Notes: generated from the letters alone by a model not told the origin. A stretch of 64,000 nt of DNA from JACRBE01 sp964429005 (GCA_964429005.1 CAYSAJ010000008.1:1-64000), one strand, 5' to 3'. Shown: positions 51,451-60,886, counted from the first letter of the stretch. Numbers and translations: made by a program.

Positions 51451-52708
51451 CGAGCACAATACCGTTTTTATAAGAAATTTTTTTCATAATGTGCCCTTCC
51501 TCATCAAATAAAGTGACTTGCCCGTTTCCTTGAGTAACTTGAGAAATAGGAATGGAATCCCCTCTTTTAAAATACTTCCCTTTTACGAGCTTATCCTGGT
51601 CATATTCTTCAACGAGCATAACAGCGCCATCTATATACCAGCCGATAGCGAGGCCTTGTTTGAGGTTATGAGAAAATTCTCTTTCAGACTCTTTTTGTCC
51701 ATTTTCATACCAAGTGATGACTTTACCATGCACCTCATCTTTGTTCCAATTCATACAAAGCTTAATCTGACGCTCTTTTTCTCCCCACTTTCTTGGATAA
51801 AACACTTCTTCTTCTCCATGTTTCATCCCCTCTTTGACATGGTAACGATTTTGCAAGGTTCCATCAGTAGCATAAACTTCCACAGCCCCACATGCTGTCC
51901 CATATTGGTATTCTTCTTTTCGCTCTAATACACCTTTTTCAAAGACAGCCTTCATTCCATGACCTTCTTGAACTTCAGCCACTAGTTGTCCTTCTTTTGA
52001 GCGATACTCTCCCTGGATTAGTTTACCTTGCTTATATTGTTCGATGTAGGAAATTCCATAAGGATCGGTAAGAAAAGCAATTCCTTCTTTTTGGTCCCCA
52101 TGATAAAACTCCTGTCCTACTTTCTCCCCTCTTTCATTATAGAATTCTACAACCCCTTCTTTGTGATCCTTATCGTAGGGAATAATCTGTTTTATGCTAC
52201 CACTAGGGTAGTAGTAGGTCGCCGCCCCTTGTAGCTTTCCTTTTTCATAATGGATCTGAGCAACGAGTTTTTCCTCATCATCAAATACTTTTGCGGGCCC
52301 ATCAAAAACCCAGCTAATCTTAGCCTCAGAAGAAAGATCTCCCATCCCTTCAATAACATGAGCTAACATGCTGAGAGATCCATTTTCATGCCAGCTACGA
52401 AATTCTCCGAAGGCACGACCATTTTTTGCTTCTAGGTACTCATGGATATGTCCATTAGGATGGTAGGACGTGATTTTTGAAACGTGAGTTTCATCTCCTT
52501 TTTTCTTATAAAGGCGAACTACTTTTTCATAGGGCTGGGGCTGCAAAAAGTTAATTTGCTCAAAAGCCTTCAGACGTTGTTTTACGCTGACTGTTTCATG
52601 GATTCCATTTTTATCTTCTATTTGAATTGAAGAAAGGCTCAGATCTGCAGCTCGATGGGAACAACTGCATAGGGCCATAAAAATAAGAGAGGTGGTAATT
52701 TTTTTCAT
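51443..52708 (-). CDS. MORN-2 repeat lipoprotein
   Basis: The 421-residue protein has a lipoprotein signal (ALCSC, Cys16). The body is a string of MORN_2-type repeats: YHPNGHIHEYL, SWHENGSLSML, YYPSGSIKQI, FYNERGEKVG, WYENGQKESE and WYIDGAVMLV. These beta-hairpin repeats form extended platforms. Chlamydial members of this kind are predicted surface or envelope proteins. Overlaps the cyclo-ligase (8 bp) and the next gene (4 bp), giving a tight operon. Confidence 0.8.
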   Translation of the reverse strand: MKKITTSLIFMALCSCSHRAADLSLSSIQIEDKNGIHETVSVKQRLKAFEQINFLQPQPYEKVVRLYKKKGDETHVSKITSYHPNGHIHEYLEAKNGRAFGEFRSWHENGSLSMLAHVIEGMGDLSSEAKISWVFDGPAKVFDDEEKLVAQIHYEKGKLQGAATYYYPSGSIKQIIPYDKDHKEGVVEFYNERGEKVGQEFYHGDQKEGIAFLTDPYGISYIEQYKQGKLIQGEYRSKEGQLVAEVQEGHGMKAVFEKGVLERKEEYQYGTACGAVEVYATDGTLQNRYHVKEGMKHGEEEVFYPRKWGEKERQIKLCMNWNKDEVHGKVITWYENGQKESEREFSHNLKQGLAIGWYIDGAVMLVEEYDQDKLVKGKYFKRGDSIPISQVTQGNGQVTLFDEEGHIMKKISYKNGIVLDE

Positions 52709-53409
52709 GGGGAGATGTTCCTTTGAATGATTTTAGCATCTATTTCATAGCGTTCAAAAAAATGGGGTGACAGGTTTCTTTTCAGTGAGAATTCTTTAAA
52801 AAAGAGCTGAGGCCTTCCTTCCATGCCAGATTGAGCCCCGACTTGGATCCCTTCAACGATTGCTAATATTGTTTCGATGTCTGATTCTTCAACAATCACG
52901 GGCTTTTCAAAACGCCACTCGATTTGTTCCAAAGAAGCTTTCTTTTTCTTTTCGCCTTCTTGCAAAAGAACATGATTTTTCTCAAACGAAATTTCACCCA
53001 GTTTTTTTTTGATTTCGTAGTTTCCGACATAAGCAGGAATTGTAGAAACTTCAGAGAGGTACTTTTTTTCTGTACTCAGAAACGAGAGAGATTCAAGGTG
53101 TTTTCTTAAATAGAGAGGATCAATGGATTGATATTTTTTAAGATAAAAATCGTTTTCTGATTTCTCACTGGCAACCTTTTCTGCTTTTTCTTTGAGCTCG
53201 AAAACCTCCTCCCAAATGCGATCCACCTGATGGAGGTTTTGATAGAAAAGAGAAAAAATCCCAAAGGAAGCAGCAAAAGAAAGAATTGGAGGGAAAAAAG
53301 CTAAATTCGATAAAGAGATTTTAAAAGAATTATGAGCTTTTATCTTTGAGAACAAAGGAGAAAGTGTGATTTTCACTCTCTCTTGTATAAGTGCTATCTT
53401 TTTTAGCAT
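52705..53409 (-). CDS. Single-pass membrane protein, GspM/PilO-like
   Basis: The 234-residue protein has one hydrophobic helix at about 34-54 (LAFFPPILSFAASFGIFSLF), then a coiled coil rich in Glu/Lys (VFELKEKAEKVASEKSEND) and a small mixed domain ending in YEIDAKIIQR. This is the layout of the type II secretion/type IV pilus proteins GspM, PilN or PilO. It follows the GspL-like gene with an 80-bp overlap, and GspL-GspM pairs are adjacent in most T2SS clusters. No strong sequence motif confirms it. Confidence 0.45.
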   Translation of the reverse strand: MLKKIALIQERVKITLSPLFSKIKAHNSFKISLSNLAFFPPILSFAASFGIFSLFYQNLHQVDRIWEEVFELKEKAEKVASEKSENDFYLKKYQSIDPLYLRKHLESLSFLSTEKKYLSEVSTIPAYVGNYEIKKKLGEISFEKNHVLLQEGEKKKKASLEQIEWRFEKPVIVEESDIETILAIVEGIQVGAQSGMEGRPQLFFKEFSLKRNLSPHFFERYEIDAKIIQRNISP

Positions 53410-54763
53410 GAAGTAAAGGATCTCCCTTTTCTTTAATCTGTTGAAAAAATTCTTTAAAGAGAGCTGGGTTCTCTCCGGTGAACGTACAATCGAGTTTGAT
53501 TTTTGTTTCTTGATTTGGTTTTTCTAAGTCGGGATATTGAATGAGTTGATAATGAAAAGAGACAAGGCGGGCATTTCTTTCTAAAAGAGGGTGTGAAGCA
53601 ACAGCATGTAGTAGCTGCGTGACAGCCCTCGGTAGTCTATGGAAAGGAGCCAGAGGGTTTTTTTTATCTAAGTGGCTGCGAAGCTTCTCTAACGAGATTT
53701 CTTGTCCTTCTAAACTTTTTTGAGTGGCGAAAAAATGGAGCGGGGCAGAAGTGATTGGTGCCTTTGTTGATTGGATCATTTCGTTTAAGGAATGACTAAT
53801 TTGTCTTTGTTGTTTAAACAACACTCCCTTAGTCACAGCAAAAAGGAAAAAAGGCAAGAACAAAGAGCTTAGGGCAAGAGCTTGAATTTTCCTCCGAATC
53901 TGTTTCTTATGTTTTGGGCTCAAATCTTCACCACGTCTAAATTGCAACGTGTCATCTGATAAAACATTGAGAGCAGACCCAATTTCTAATGCAAAATAGG
54001 CTAATGTTTTCGTATCAAATGTTGATTTAAGAGAATATTCTTGAAAACTCTGAGGGAGGTTTTTTACAAAGAACTCTTCGTCTAAAGACTCTCCCAAAAG
54101 TAAATAGTGGTTGATTTTCTTTTCCTTGTCTTTTTCTAAGCAAAACTGAAGAGCTCTTAGGTAATAATTTTCTTTGATTTCTTCAGAGTTTATCCCATAT
54201 GGGATAAAAACGCTTGTAAGGAGCCTTCCTTCTACGATTGTGAGAAGAGTGCTCTCTTTCTCTCCTGTATACAAAACAAGCAAATGAGGGGCATTTGAGC
54301 AGTATTGTTGACAAAATAAGAACAAACTCCAAGGAGCGACCCCCACCCAATCGGGCTCAAATCCTGATTTCTTGACTTCTTCAACATACTTTCTAAGTTG
54401 TTCTTTGCGAACGGAGGCAAGTGAAACGAATGTTTGATCTGTAGTTTCATATTGATATTGAACTATTGCTTCCTCAGAAGGATAAGGGAGCATGGCCTCA
54501 ATTTCAAAAGGAAGAACTTTGCTGATTTGCTTTCGTTTAACAATGGGAAGGCTTAGGGTTCTGTAAAAAGATTCTTTAGTCGTCAAAGAAGAAGAGATCT
54601 GAAGCTTTTCTTTAGTATCAAGGGAAAGCGCCGCTCTGATCTCTTCCTCGTCTGCAGAATCGCTAAAGGTCCTAAGGAGGTGGATCTGAATATGCCCCTT
54701 TTCTTTAGAGACTTCAGCGAAACTCCAACCCCCTTGCTTTTTTTGTATGGATAAAACTTTCAT
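53330..54763 (-). CDS. GspL/PilM-like actin-fold protein
   Basis: The 477-residue protein begins MKVLSIQKKQGGWSFAEV and has SFYRTLSLPIVKRKQISKVL, then LPFEIEAMLPYPSEEA, which match PilM/GspL-type actin-like domains (R-x-L-x-L-P...LPxExExxLP). A membrane helix lies at about 290-312 (ALSSLFLPFFLFAVTKGVLF), followed by a long extracytosolic part. This is the bitopic GspL architecture: cytosolic actin-like domain, one TM, periplasmic domain. GspL connects the secretion ATPase to the inner-membrane platform. Confidence 0.5.
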   Translation of the reverse strand: MKVLSIQKKQGGWSFAEVSKEKGHIQIHLLRTFSDSADEEEIRAALSLDTKEKLQISSSLTTKESFYRTLSLPIVKRKQISKVLPFEIEAMLPYPSEEAIVQYQYETTDQTFVSLASVRKEQLRKYVEEVKKSGFEPDWVGVAPWSLFLFCQQYCSNAPHLLVLYTGEKESTLLTIVEGRLLTSVFIPYGINSEEIKENYYLRALQFCLEKDKEKKINHYLLLGESLDEEFFVKNLPQSFQEYSLKSTFDTKTLAYFALEIGSALNVLSDDTLQFRRGEDLSPKHKKQIRRKIQALALSSLFLPFFLFAVTKGVLFKQQRQISHSLNEMIQSTKAPITSAPLHFFATQKSLEGQEISLEKLRSHLDKKNPLAPFHRLPRAVTQLLHAVASHPLLERNARLVSFHYQLIQYPDLEKPNQETKIKLDCTFTGENPALFKEFFQQIKEKGDPLLHAKKDSTYTRESENHTFSFVLKDKSS

Positions 54764-54851
54764 AGGCTTGTCTTTGTATTGAAATACTGCATGACTTTAA
54801 ACAGGGCTCTTATTATTCTAATATACAATCTGTTATTGAAAAAGTGCTAAA

Positions 54852-55115
54852 ATGCTTCTTTATCAAATTGTTCAATCTCTTTTTTTTATTTATACTTTAA
54901 TGCTTCTTGGAAGAGTCATCTCATCCTGGATTCCAAACAGTTACCAATATCGTGTCGTCCATTTCATCGCTTTTTACACTGACCCCTACCTGAATTTTTT
55001 TCGAAAAATAATTCCTCCTATAGGGATGATCGACATTAGCGCTATTTTAGCCTTCTTGGCGCTTCGCTTTTTAGAAAAAATCGTGCTTACCTTTGTAGCA
55101 CATCTTTTGATATGA
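54852..55115 (+). CDS. YggT family membrane protein
   Basis: The 87-residue protein has two hydrophobic helices. LLGRVISSWIP and FYTDPYLNFFRKIIPPIGMIDISAI are typical of YggT (W-x-x... P-x-L-x-x-x-R-x-I-P). It is thought to aid membrane or cell-division functions, not well defined. Its stop overlaps the dus ATG (ATGA). Confidence 0.85.
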   Translation: MLLYQIVQSLFFIYTLMLLGRVISSWIPNSYQYRVVHFIAFYTDPYLNFFRKIIPPIGMIDISAILAFLALRFLEKIVLTFVAHLLI

Positions 55116-56134
55116 AAACTATCCGCCCTATTCAATTTGGCTCTTTAGCCCTGAAAAAAAATATTTTCTATGCTCCTCTGGCTGGATGTTCCGACTGGCC
55201 CTTTCGTCAAATGTCTGCTCGTTATGAGCCGGGGCTGATGTATTGCGAAATGGTTAAAATGGACGCTCTTGTCCGTCACGAGCCCTCCACCTATCGCCTT
55301 TTACAATATGCTAAAGGGATGCATCCTATAGGAGCTCAGCTTTGTGGCTCAAAGCTTCATTTGGCGGCAGAGTGTGCTAAAATTGTAGAGGATTTTGGAT
55401 TTGATATCGTTGATCTCAACTGTGGCTGTCCTGTGGACAAAATCACAAAAGACTTAAGTGGGTCTGGCCTTCTCAAGCATCCAGAGCTTATAGGAGAAAT
55501 TCTTCAGAAAATGGTGAGCTCCGTGTCCATCCCTGTGACTGTAAAAATTCGTATAGGATGGGATCAGCACCATATTGTAGCCCCTCTGATCACCAAGATC
55601 GCTGAGCAAGCAGGAGCAAAAGCGATTTGCATTCATGGAAGAACAAGAGAACAGGGGTACAAAGGTCGAGCGAATTGGGATGTGATTGCAGAGTGTAAAC
55701 AGCAGGCGAAAAATATTTTCGTGATAGGAAACGGGGATATTTTTTCAGCGCATGACGCATTAAATATATTTGAGCACACAAGGTGTGATGCTATTTTAAT
55801 TGCAAGAGGAACGCTAGGTCAGCCATGGATTGTAGAAGACATTCAGCATCTTGAAAAAACAGGCTCTCTCCCCTCTCGAAATGGCCTTTTTCTTAAGCAA
55901 TCGTTATTAGAGCATCTTGAGTACATCAGACTCTTTCAAAGCAAAAAGCGCGCGATTACAGATCTGCGAAGAGTGAGTTGCTGGTATGTAAAGCACGAAG
56001 CAAAAGCAAAACAATTTAGAGAGCAAATCAACAAAATTCAATCTCTTGAAGAAGGGAAAAAAATCATCGAAAACTATCCTTGGGAGCAAATTGAATGTCT
56101 CTCATCCCACATACCTGAGGAAGATGATTCTTAG
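55112..56134 (+). CDS. dus: tRNA-dihydrouridine synthase
   Basis: The 340-residue flavoprotein reduces uridine in tRNA. It has FYAPLAGCSDWPFRQM (residues 14-29), DIVDLNCGCPVDKITKDLSG with the catalytic Cys, VTVKIRIGWD, ICIHGRTREQGYKGRANWD and VIGNGDIF, ILIARGTLGQPWI. Length and motif order are standard for the DusB/Dus family. It is coupled to yggT and ends 4 bp inside the convergent MOMP-like gene. Confidence 0.95.
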   Translation: MKTIRPIQFGSLALKKNIFYAPLAGCSDWPFRQMSARYEPGLMYCEMVKMDALVRHEPSTYRLLQYAKGMHPIGAQLCGSKLHLAAECAKIVEDFGFDIVDLNCGCPVDKITKDLSGSGLLKHPELIGEILQKMVSSVSIPVTVKIRIGWDQHHIVAPLITKIAEQAGAKAICIHGRTREQGYKGRANWDVIAECKQQAKNIFVIGNGDIFSAHDALNIFEHTRCDAILIARGTLGQPWIVEDIQHLEKTGSLPSRNGLFLKQSLLEHLEYIRLFQSKKRAITDLRRVSCWYVKHEAKAKQFREQINKIQSLEEGKKIIENYPWEQIECLSSHIPEEDDS

Positions 56135-57207
56135 AAGTGAACCTTCACAGAAAGAGTCGCTCCATGCATAGAAATGTCTTCTGAGACATTTTGGTAGCGT
56201 GAAAGTGTAGAAGAAAAGACTTGTATTGTTTGGTTTTGTCGGAACCAATATTCCCCTTCATAGGCAAGAGAAACATCGATAAATTGCTTGCACTGGTTTA
56301 CGTAGGTACCCCATCCGAGACCTAGTGAGAACTGCATAATTGGAGAAAATTGATGGAACTGTTGCTTTAAGTTCACAAACGTTGTGTCACTAGGACTAAT
56401 TTTATCTTTGTAAGTCACATCAAACAGACCATATACAAAAGAAGCAGCAAGATCTCCTTCAACATAAAATCCGTTACCAATATACCAATTCGATCCTATA
56501 CCAAGTTCTGGGCCTATCCCCCAGAAATCACTAATGTTTGTAACATAAACAGAGTTCGCTCCCAAAAAAGTTCCTCCACTATAAGTTACCTTTTGAGAGA
56601 AATCCAGCCAGCAAGTTTCTAATCCAACATAAGGTTTGATAACAAAATAAGGGCTAAGGAACGCTTCTTTAGAAAAAATAAAATCGATAGCTTGTCTATC
56701 AATTTTTCCTGTAGATTTTGCGTTCATTACAGGTTCATCAATGAGGTAAACACTTTGAGATGGTATTACGGGGCTAATTGAACTTGCACTTACAGATTTT
56801 GAAGTGGAAGTAACAAATTGGCTATAAAGTAGAGATAGACCCCAGTTATCATGTTCAAAATCATAACCTGCGCCGATACGAAAACCAAGGCTCCAACCAA
56901 ATTTGAGATCGTACATTTCGCCTTGGCGAGGGTCGACATTATAAGGCATCGCTGTTTTATAACAATAATAGGTGCCACTAGTTCTTGCATGCCAATAAAG
57001 GATATCAAGAACGGCGTAAGGACTATTTTGCTCTATATAAAGGCCATTTTGAGGGGGGGTGTTTTTTGTAATATTCTCGTTTTGTGCGAGGTAAGTTGTT
57101 GAGATGGAGTCCTCCATTAAAAAGGAGACCTCTTCACCCAAGAGAAGACTTGCAGTACTACATCCAAGAAAAAGGGATAAAAGAAACTTGCCTTTCACAA
57201 AGCCCAT
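56131..57207 (-). CDS. MOMP-like outer-membrane beta-barrel protein, copy 1
   Basis: The 358-residue protein has a signal peptide, a barrel-like alternation of polar/aromatic residues and a terminal Phe (SVKVHF). The segment YVTNISDFWGIGPELGIGSN and LAASFVYGLFDV aligns with the next gene. Environmental chlamydiae often carry families of such MOMP-like porins. They probably form the main diffusion channel of the outer membrane. The N-terminal Cys in the mature part may form disulfides. Confidence 0.8.
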   Translation of the reverse strand: MGFVKGKFLLSLFLGCSTASLLLGEEVSFLMEDSISTTYLAQNENITKNTPPQNGLYIEQNSPYAVLDILYWHARTSGTYYCYKTAMPYNVDPRQGEMYDLKFGWSLGFRIGAGYDFEHDNWGLSLLYSQFVTSTSKSVSASSISPVIPSQSVYLIDEPVMNAKSTGKIDRQAIDFIFSKEAFLSPYFVIKPYVGLETCWLDFSQKVTYSGGTFLGANSVYVTNISDFWGIGPELGIGSNWYIGNGFYVEGDLAASFVYGLFDVTYKDKISPSDTTFVNLKQQFHQFSPIMQFSLGLGWGTYVNQCKQFIDVSLAYEGEYWFRQNQTIQVFSSTLSRYQNVSEDISMHGATLSVKVHF

Positions 57208-57229
57208 ACTGTTTTTGAATTAAATTTTG

Positions 57230-57257
57230 ATTCTAGCTTTTCTGTATAAAAAGGCAA
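57230..57257 (-). promoter_or_regulatory. Putative promoter of MOMP-like copy 1
   Basis: On the minus strand TTGCCT (57257-57252) and TAGAAT (57235-57230) are separated by 16 bp, 22 bp upstream of the start codon. This places the transcript start just upstream of the ATG at 57207, giving a very short leader, which lowers confidence. Confidence 0.35.
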
Positions 57258-57283
57258 CAATTTTGTAATAAAAAATTTTTTAA

Positions 57284-57324
57284 CTCTAAAAACAAAAAAG
57301 GCTAGGAGATTTCTCCCCTAGCCT
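57284..57324 (-). terminator. Rho-independent terminator of MOMP-like copy 2
   Basis: AGGCTAGGAG and its complement TCCCCTAGCCT form a strong GC-rich stem (57299-57324) around an ATTT loop. On the minus strand it is followed by TTTTTTGTTTTT. It lies 25 bp after the stop of the 57350-58453 gene. It should separate the two MOMP-like transcripts. Confidence 0.85.
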
Positions 57325-57349
57325 AAGGCTATCGCAATTTCTAATTAGA

Positions 57350-58453
57350 TTAGAAATCCCAACGAATTGTTAGTTTAGCACCTTGCAACGAAGCATCTTC
57401 GCTGTAGCGAGTGATCGTGTTGCTTCTGTTTCTTATCGTTTGGTTAAGACGAACAATATATGTTGTGTCATAACCTAAAGATACCATGATATGATCTTTG
57501 TTATCATTGAAGTACTTGTCAAACGCAAGACCAACACCAGCTTGGATTTGTGGTACAAATCTGTGGAGGTCTGCTGTAAGATCAATAACACCAATTGTTG
57601 GATCATTGCTGTATGTTTCTACGTGGCTAACATCGAAGTTACCGAAGAAAAGAGTACCAGCCAAATCTCCGTATAAGCTAAATCCATAGCCAAGGAATAA
57701 TTTTGCTGTCATTCCACCAACAGGACCAAGGCCCCAGAAAGTGTTTTTGTCTTTTACATACACGCTGTTAACGCCAAGGTCACCACCAGTATAGCTTACG
57801 TTTTCTTTCATAGAGATCCAAGTAGAAGAAAGACCGCCGAAAGATCTGACAGCAAAAGTTTTGCTAAGGAAATAATCTTTAGCAACACCAGCTGATAGCA
57901 AGTTATATTGCCAATCTACTGTAGCAGAAGCTTTTGTAGCAACGTTAAACGCTGTTCCAAGTGATGTAGGAGTTGTTAATGCTTGAGACGCTCTCATTTG
58001 CATAACAACGTTATTTAAACCAGCATTAAGATGAGAACTTCCTGAAGTTCCAAGGTATGTATACTGAGCAAGAACTTCCCAGTTGTCATGGTTAGTGATA
58101 ATACCAACAGCAGCTTCAACTCCAAACTGCCAGTTAGGTCTTACATCTTTAACATTTCCATGAATAGGAGCGTTAGTTGATGAATCAGCATCAGAGAACG
58201 CATACTCAGTGCCACCCCATCTTGGTTGTTCGTATAGAACAGAAAATTCTACAAAATAGCCTGCGCCATTTACTTCTGGGCTAGATGGAGCTAAAACAGC
58301 ACCATAACCATCCATTGCGTTCTCGCCTCTCACTTGAGCCATTTGCTGCTCTAGTTGAGTAACACGAGAATCCATATCCATCCCTGCATGAGCAGAAGCA
58401 AACACTACTGTAGCAAGAGCAACAGGAATGTGCTTAAATATGTTTATTGTCAT
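57350..58453 (-). CDS. MOMP-like outer-membrane beta-barrel protein, copy 2
   Basis: The 367-residue protein has a cleavable signal (residues 1-23, ending SAHA), a short coiled-coil-like start (VTQLEQQMAQVRGENAM), barrel strands and the C-terminal TIRWDF. YVKDKNTFWGLGPVGGMTAK and LAGTLFFGNFDV mirror copy 1. AAGAGG before the ATG is a good ribosome site. The leader coiled coil (with Gln/Glu/Ala) resembles trimerising segments of other porins. A strong terminator follows. It is probably abundant. Confidence 0.82.
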   Translation of the reverse strand: MTINIFKHIPVALATVVFASAHAGMDMDSRVTQLEQQMAQVRGENAMDGYGAVLAPSSPEVNGAGYFVEFSVLYEQPRWGGTEYAFSDADSSTNAPIHGNVKDVRPNWQFGVEAAVGIITNHDNWEVLAQYTYLGTSGSSHLNAGLNNVVMQMRASQALTTPTSLGTAFNVATKASATVDWQYNLLSAGVAKDYFLSKTFAVRSFGGLSSTWISMKENVSYTGGDLGVNSVYVKDKNTFWGLGPVGGMTAKLFLGYGFSLYGDLAGTLFFGNFDVSHVETYSNDPTIGVIDLTADLHRFVPQIQAGVGLAFDKYFNDNKDHIMVSLGYDTTYIVRLNQTIRNRSNTITRYSEDASLQGAKLTIRWDF

Positions 58454-58504
58454 TGTTTACCTCTTGGGTTTTTGCTTAAAATCATGTCTAATGATCTAAT
58501 TCAC

Positions 58505-58535
58505 CGTATAAACGAATAGGTTTATTTTTTGACAA
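58505..58535 (-). promoter_or_regulatory. Candidate promoter of MOMP-like copy 2
   Basis: On the minus strand TTGTCA (58535-58530) and TATACG (58510-58505) are 19 bp apart, a little longer than ideal, and about 50 bp upstream of the ATG at 58453. AT-rich flanks would favour polymerase. It is a plausible but not certain promoter. Confidence 0.4.
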
Positions 58536-58642
58536 CATTTTTTTTTAATTATGTGTGTTTTTCTACTTTTCCCTGTGCTCAGTTCTTTTTTTAACAACAC
58601 AAACCGCTAAAAAATAACGTTTTGTGTTTTTTGAAAAAATTT

Positions 58643-59626
58643 TCATTTTAAATAATTTTCACAATAAAAAACCGATCCTAATAATGCTGTTTTATCTTTT
58701 AATACGATTTTAATAGGAATTTTTTCTAATAAAGGCCTCATTCTGCCTTTTTCTAGAAAAGAAGAAATAAACTCACTACTCTTTAGAAAAGGTAAAATTT
58801 TCGGCGCTATCCCGCCACCTATATATACTCCCCCTAAAGACATATACTTGAGTGCGCAGTTGCCCGCTTCAGATCCGTAAATAGAACAAAAAAGACGTAA
58901 AGCTGTTTGACATGCTGGGCAAGTCCCCTTAAGGCCTTCTTCAGAGATGACCTTTGCAGGGTCTTCGGTTTTCATTCTTTCATTTACATGAAAGCACACA
59001 AGTTCTCTTTTTGTTTCGACAAGGAAAAGATAAAGTTCGACGATTCCTTGCCCACAAAGAACTCTTTCATATGAAATGTGCTTTCCATATTTTTTCATTA
59101 AAAAGAACAAAAGCTCAATTTCGAGCTCATTGCGTGGCGCAAAGTCGCTATGCCCTCCTTCTGAAGGAAAAGGAGAAAGCTTCCCTTTATTATAGTAAAG
59201 CCCCGCTTCTCCAAGGCCAGTACCCGCTGAAACTAGGGCTGCATTTCCCGGGTATCCGGGCTCTCCCTTCTGTAATATATAGTAATCCTCATCCTTTAAC
59301 ACCATAAGTCCATAGGCGTTCGCTTCTAAATCATTAATTAAGGCAACAAGGGGAATTTTGAGATCTTTCGATAAGGTTTTTTGGTCAACAACCCAGGGGA
59401 GATTTGTCGCTCTGCAAACTCCATCGCGAATAGGGCCTGCTATGCCAAGGCACATTTTTTCGATCTTACCACTTCCCTCTTTGAGAAAATCTTCTAAAAT
59501 CAAGGTCAAATCTGGATATTCCTTGCTCGGATATTTTTTCTCTCGAAGAACTTGATACTCACTTTTTTCTTTTGTAAAAAGAGCGAGGTGGGTTTTTGTA
59601 CCTCCTATGTCTCCAGCTAAATACAT
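58643..59626 (-). CDS. glk: Glucokinase
   Basis: The 327-residue protein has LAGDIGGTKTHLALF (phosphate 1) and VSAGTGLGEAGLYY (phosphate 2), the hexokinase-fold ATP sites of bacterial glucokinase (PF02685 type). VALINDLEANAYG gives the sugar-binding catalytic Asp. It phosphorylates glucose to glucose-6-phosphate, suggesting that host glucose can be used, which Chlamydiaceae lack as a rule. Divergent from recA. Confidence 0.92.
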   Translation of the reverse strand: MYLAGDIGGTKTHLALFTKEKSEYQVLREKKYPSKEYPDLTLILEDFLKEGSGKIEKMCLGIAGPIRDGVCRATNLPWVVDQKTLSKDLKIPLVALINDLEANAYGLMVLKDEDYYILQKGEPGYPGNAALVSAGTGLGEAGLYYNKGKLSPFPSEGGHSDFAPRNELEIELLFFLMKKYGKHISYERVLCGQGIVELYLFLVETKRELVCFHVNERMKTEDPAKVISEEGLKGTCPACQTALRLFCSIYGSEAGNCALKYMSLGGVYIGGGIAPKILPFLKSSEFISSFLEKGRMRPLLEKIPIKIVLKDKTALLGSVFYCENYLK

Positions 59627-59760
59627 GTGCTAACCTAAAATGATTTGATCATTTCATGAAACAATCTTCTTTTTTTTTCTACGGTTTTCTTTTATTAAGA
59701 AGGGTCGATCAACCCTCTGCAAAAAGTAGGCTTTCATTCCTATAAAGATTATCTCTTGAT

Positions 59761-59789
59761 TTGGGAATTTCTGTTTTTTGTGGTACAAT
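59761..59789 (+). promoter_or_regulatory. Sigma-70-like promoter of recA
   Basis: TTGGGA (59761-59766), a 17-bp spacer and TACAAT (59784-59789) lie 24 bp upstream of the recA ATG, with GGAG at 59803-59806. I did not find a clear LexA box nearby; chlamydiae lack a typical SOS regulator. Confidence 0.6.
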
Positions 59790-59812
59790 AGAAAAAAAAG
59801 CCGGAGAAAAAA

Positions 59813-60886
59813 ATGGCACAAGCTCAAGATTCAGGAAAAAGAAAAGCTTTAGAACTAGCGATTTCCCATATTGAAAAACAATTTGGCGACGGTTCTATTA
59901 TGTCGCTAGGCAAGCACTCAGCAAAAAACAACATCCAGGTAATTTCAACGGGCGCGATTGCCTTAGACCTAGCGCTTGGAATTGGTGGTGTAGCTAGAGG
60001 TCGTATTATAGAGATCTATGGACCAGAGTCATCTGGTAAATCCACACTTGCAACACACATTGTAGCTAACTGTCAAAAGGCAGGAGGCATTGCCGCTTAT
60101 ATAGATGCAGAGCACGCTCTCGATCCAGGCTATGCAGAAAAAATTGGCGTCAATGTTAACGAGCTTATGATCTCTCAACCCGATTCTGGAGAAGACGCTC
60201 TTAATATCGCAGAGATGCTTGCAAGATCGGGCGCAGTAGATGTTATCGTCATCGACTCCGTAGCAGCCCTTGTTCCCAAAAGTGAACTTGAGGGTGAGAT
60301 TGGAGACACTCATGTAGGGCTTCAAGCTCGTATGATGTCACAAGCCTTAAGAAAGCTTACAGCAACTCTGTCTAAATCGAACACATGCGCGATATTTATC
60401 AACCAAATCCGAGAAAAAGTCGGCGTAATGTTCGGCAACCCAGAAACAACAACAGGTGGTAGGGCTCTAAAATTCTACGCATCTCTTCGTTTAGAAATCC
60501 GTCGCGTCGCCTCTATTAAAGGTGCTGACAATATTGAAGTCGGAAACAGAGTAAAAGTGAAGGTTGTAAAAAACAAACTGGCGCCTCCTTTTAGATCTGC
60601 CGAGTTTGACATTATCTTTAACGAAGGGATATCTCACACAGGATCTGTGATCGATGTTGGCATTGAATATGGTATCTTGGAAAAGAAGGGCACCTGGCTC
60701 ACATACAAAGATAAGAGGTTTCAGGGAAGAGAAGCGGCTCGCAGAGAGCTTATGTCAAATCCTGCTCTTGTCAAAGAACTGGAGCAGCTTATTTTCCAAA
60801 AATCAGCACAAATGAAAGATAAACGTGATATGGGAGAGGTGGCTGTTGAAGATCAGGCTCTCGTTTTAGATGAAGCAAAAGCATAA
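59813..60886 (+). CDS. recA: RecA recombinase
   Basis: The 357-residue protein pairs homologous DNA and supports repair. Walker A GPESSGKST (70-78), LDLALGIGGVARGRIIEIYG, AYIDAEHALDP, VIVIDSVAALVP (Walker B), FINQIREKVGVMFGNPETTT and GGRALKFYASLRLEIRR are all in place. The C-terminus is acidic. The 3' end overlaps the convergent ispA-like gene by 34 bp. Confidence 0.99.
   Translation: MAQAQDSGKRKALELAISHIEKQFGDGSIMSLGKHSAKNNIQVISTGAIALDLALGIGGVARGRIIEIYGPESSGKSTLATHIVANCQKAGGIAAYIDAEHALDPGYAEKIGVNVNELMISQPDSGEDALNIAEMLARSGAVDVIVIDSVAALVPKSELEGEIGDTHVGLQARMMSQALRKLTATLSKSNTCAIFINQIREKVGVMFGNPETTTGGRALKFYASLRLEIRRVASIKGADNIEVGNRVKVKVVKNKLAPPFRSAEFDIIFNEGISHTGSVIDVGIEYGILEKKGTWLTYKDKRFQGREAARRELMSNPALVKELEQLIFQKSAQMKDKRDMGEVAVEDQALVLDEAKA

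Noticed and set aside
58617..58643. AT-rich stem after the glucokinase gene as a terminator
   Set aside because: The stem is weak and T-run lies on the wrong side for the minus-strand gene.
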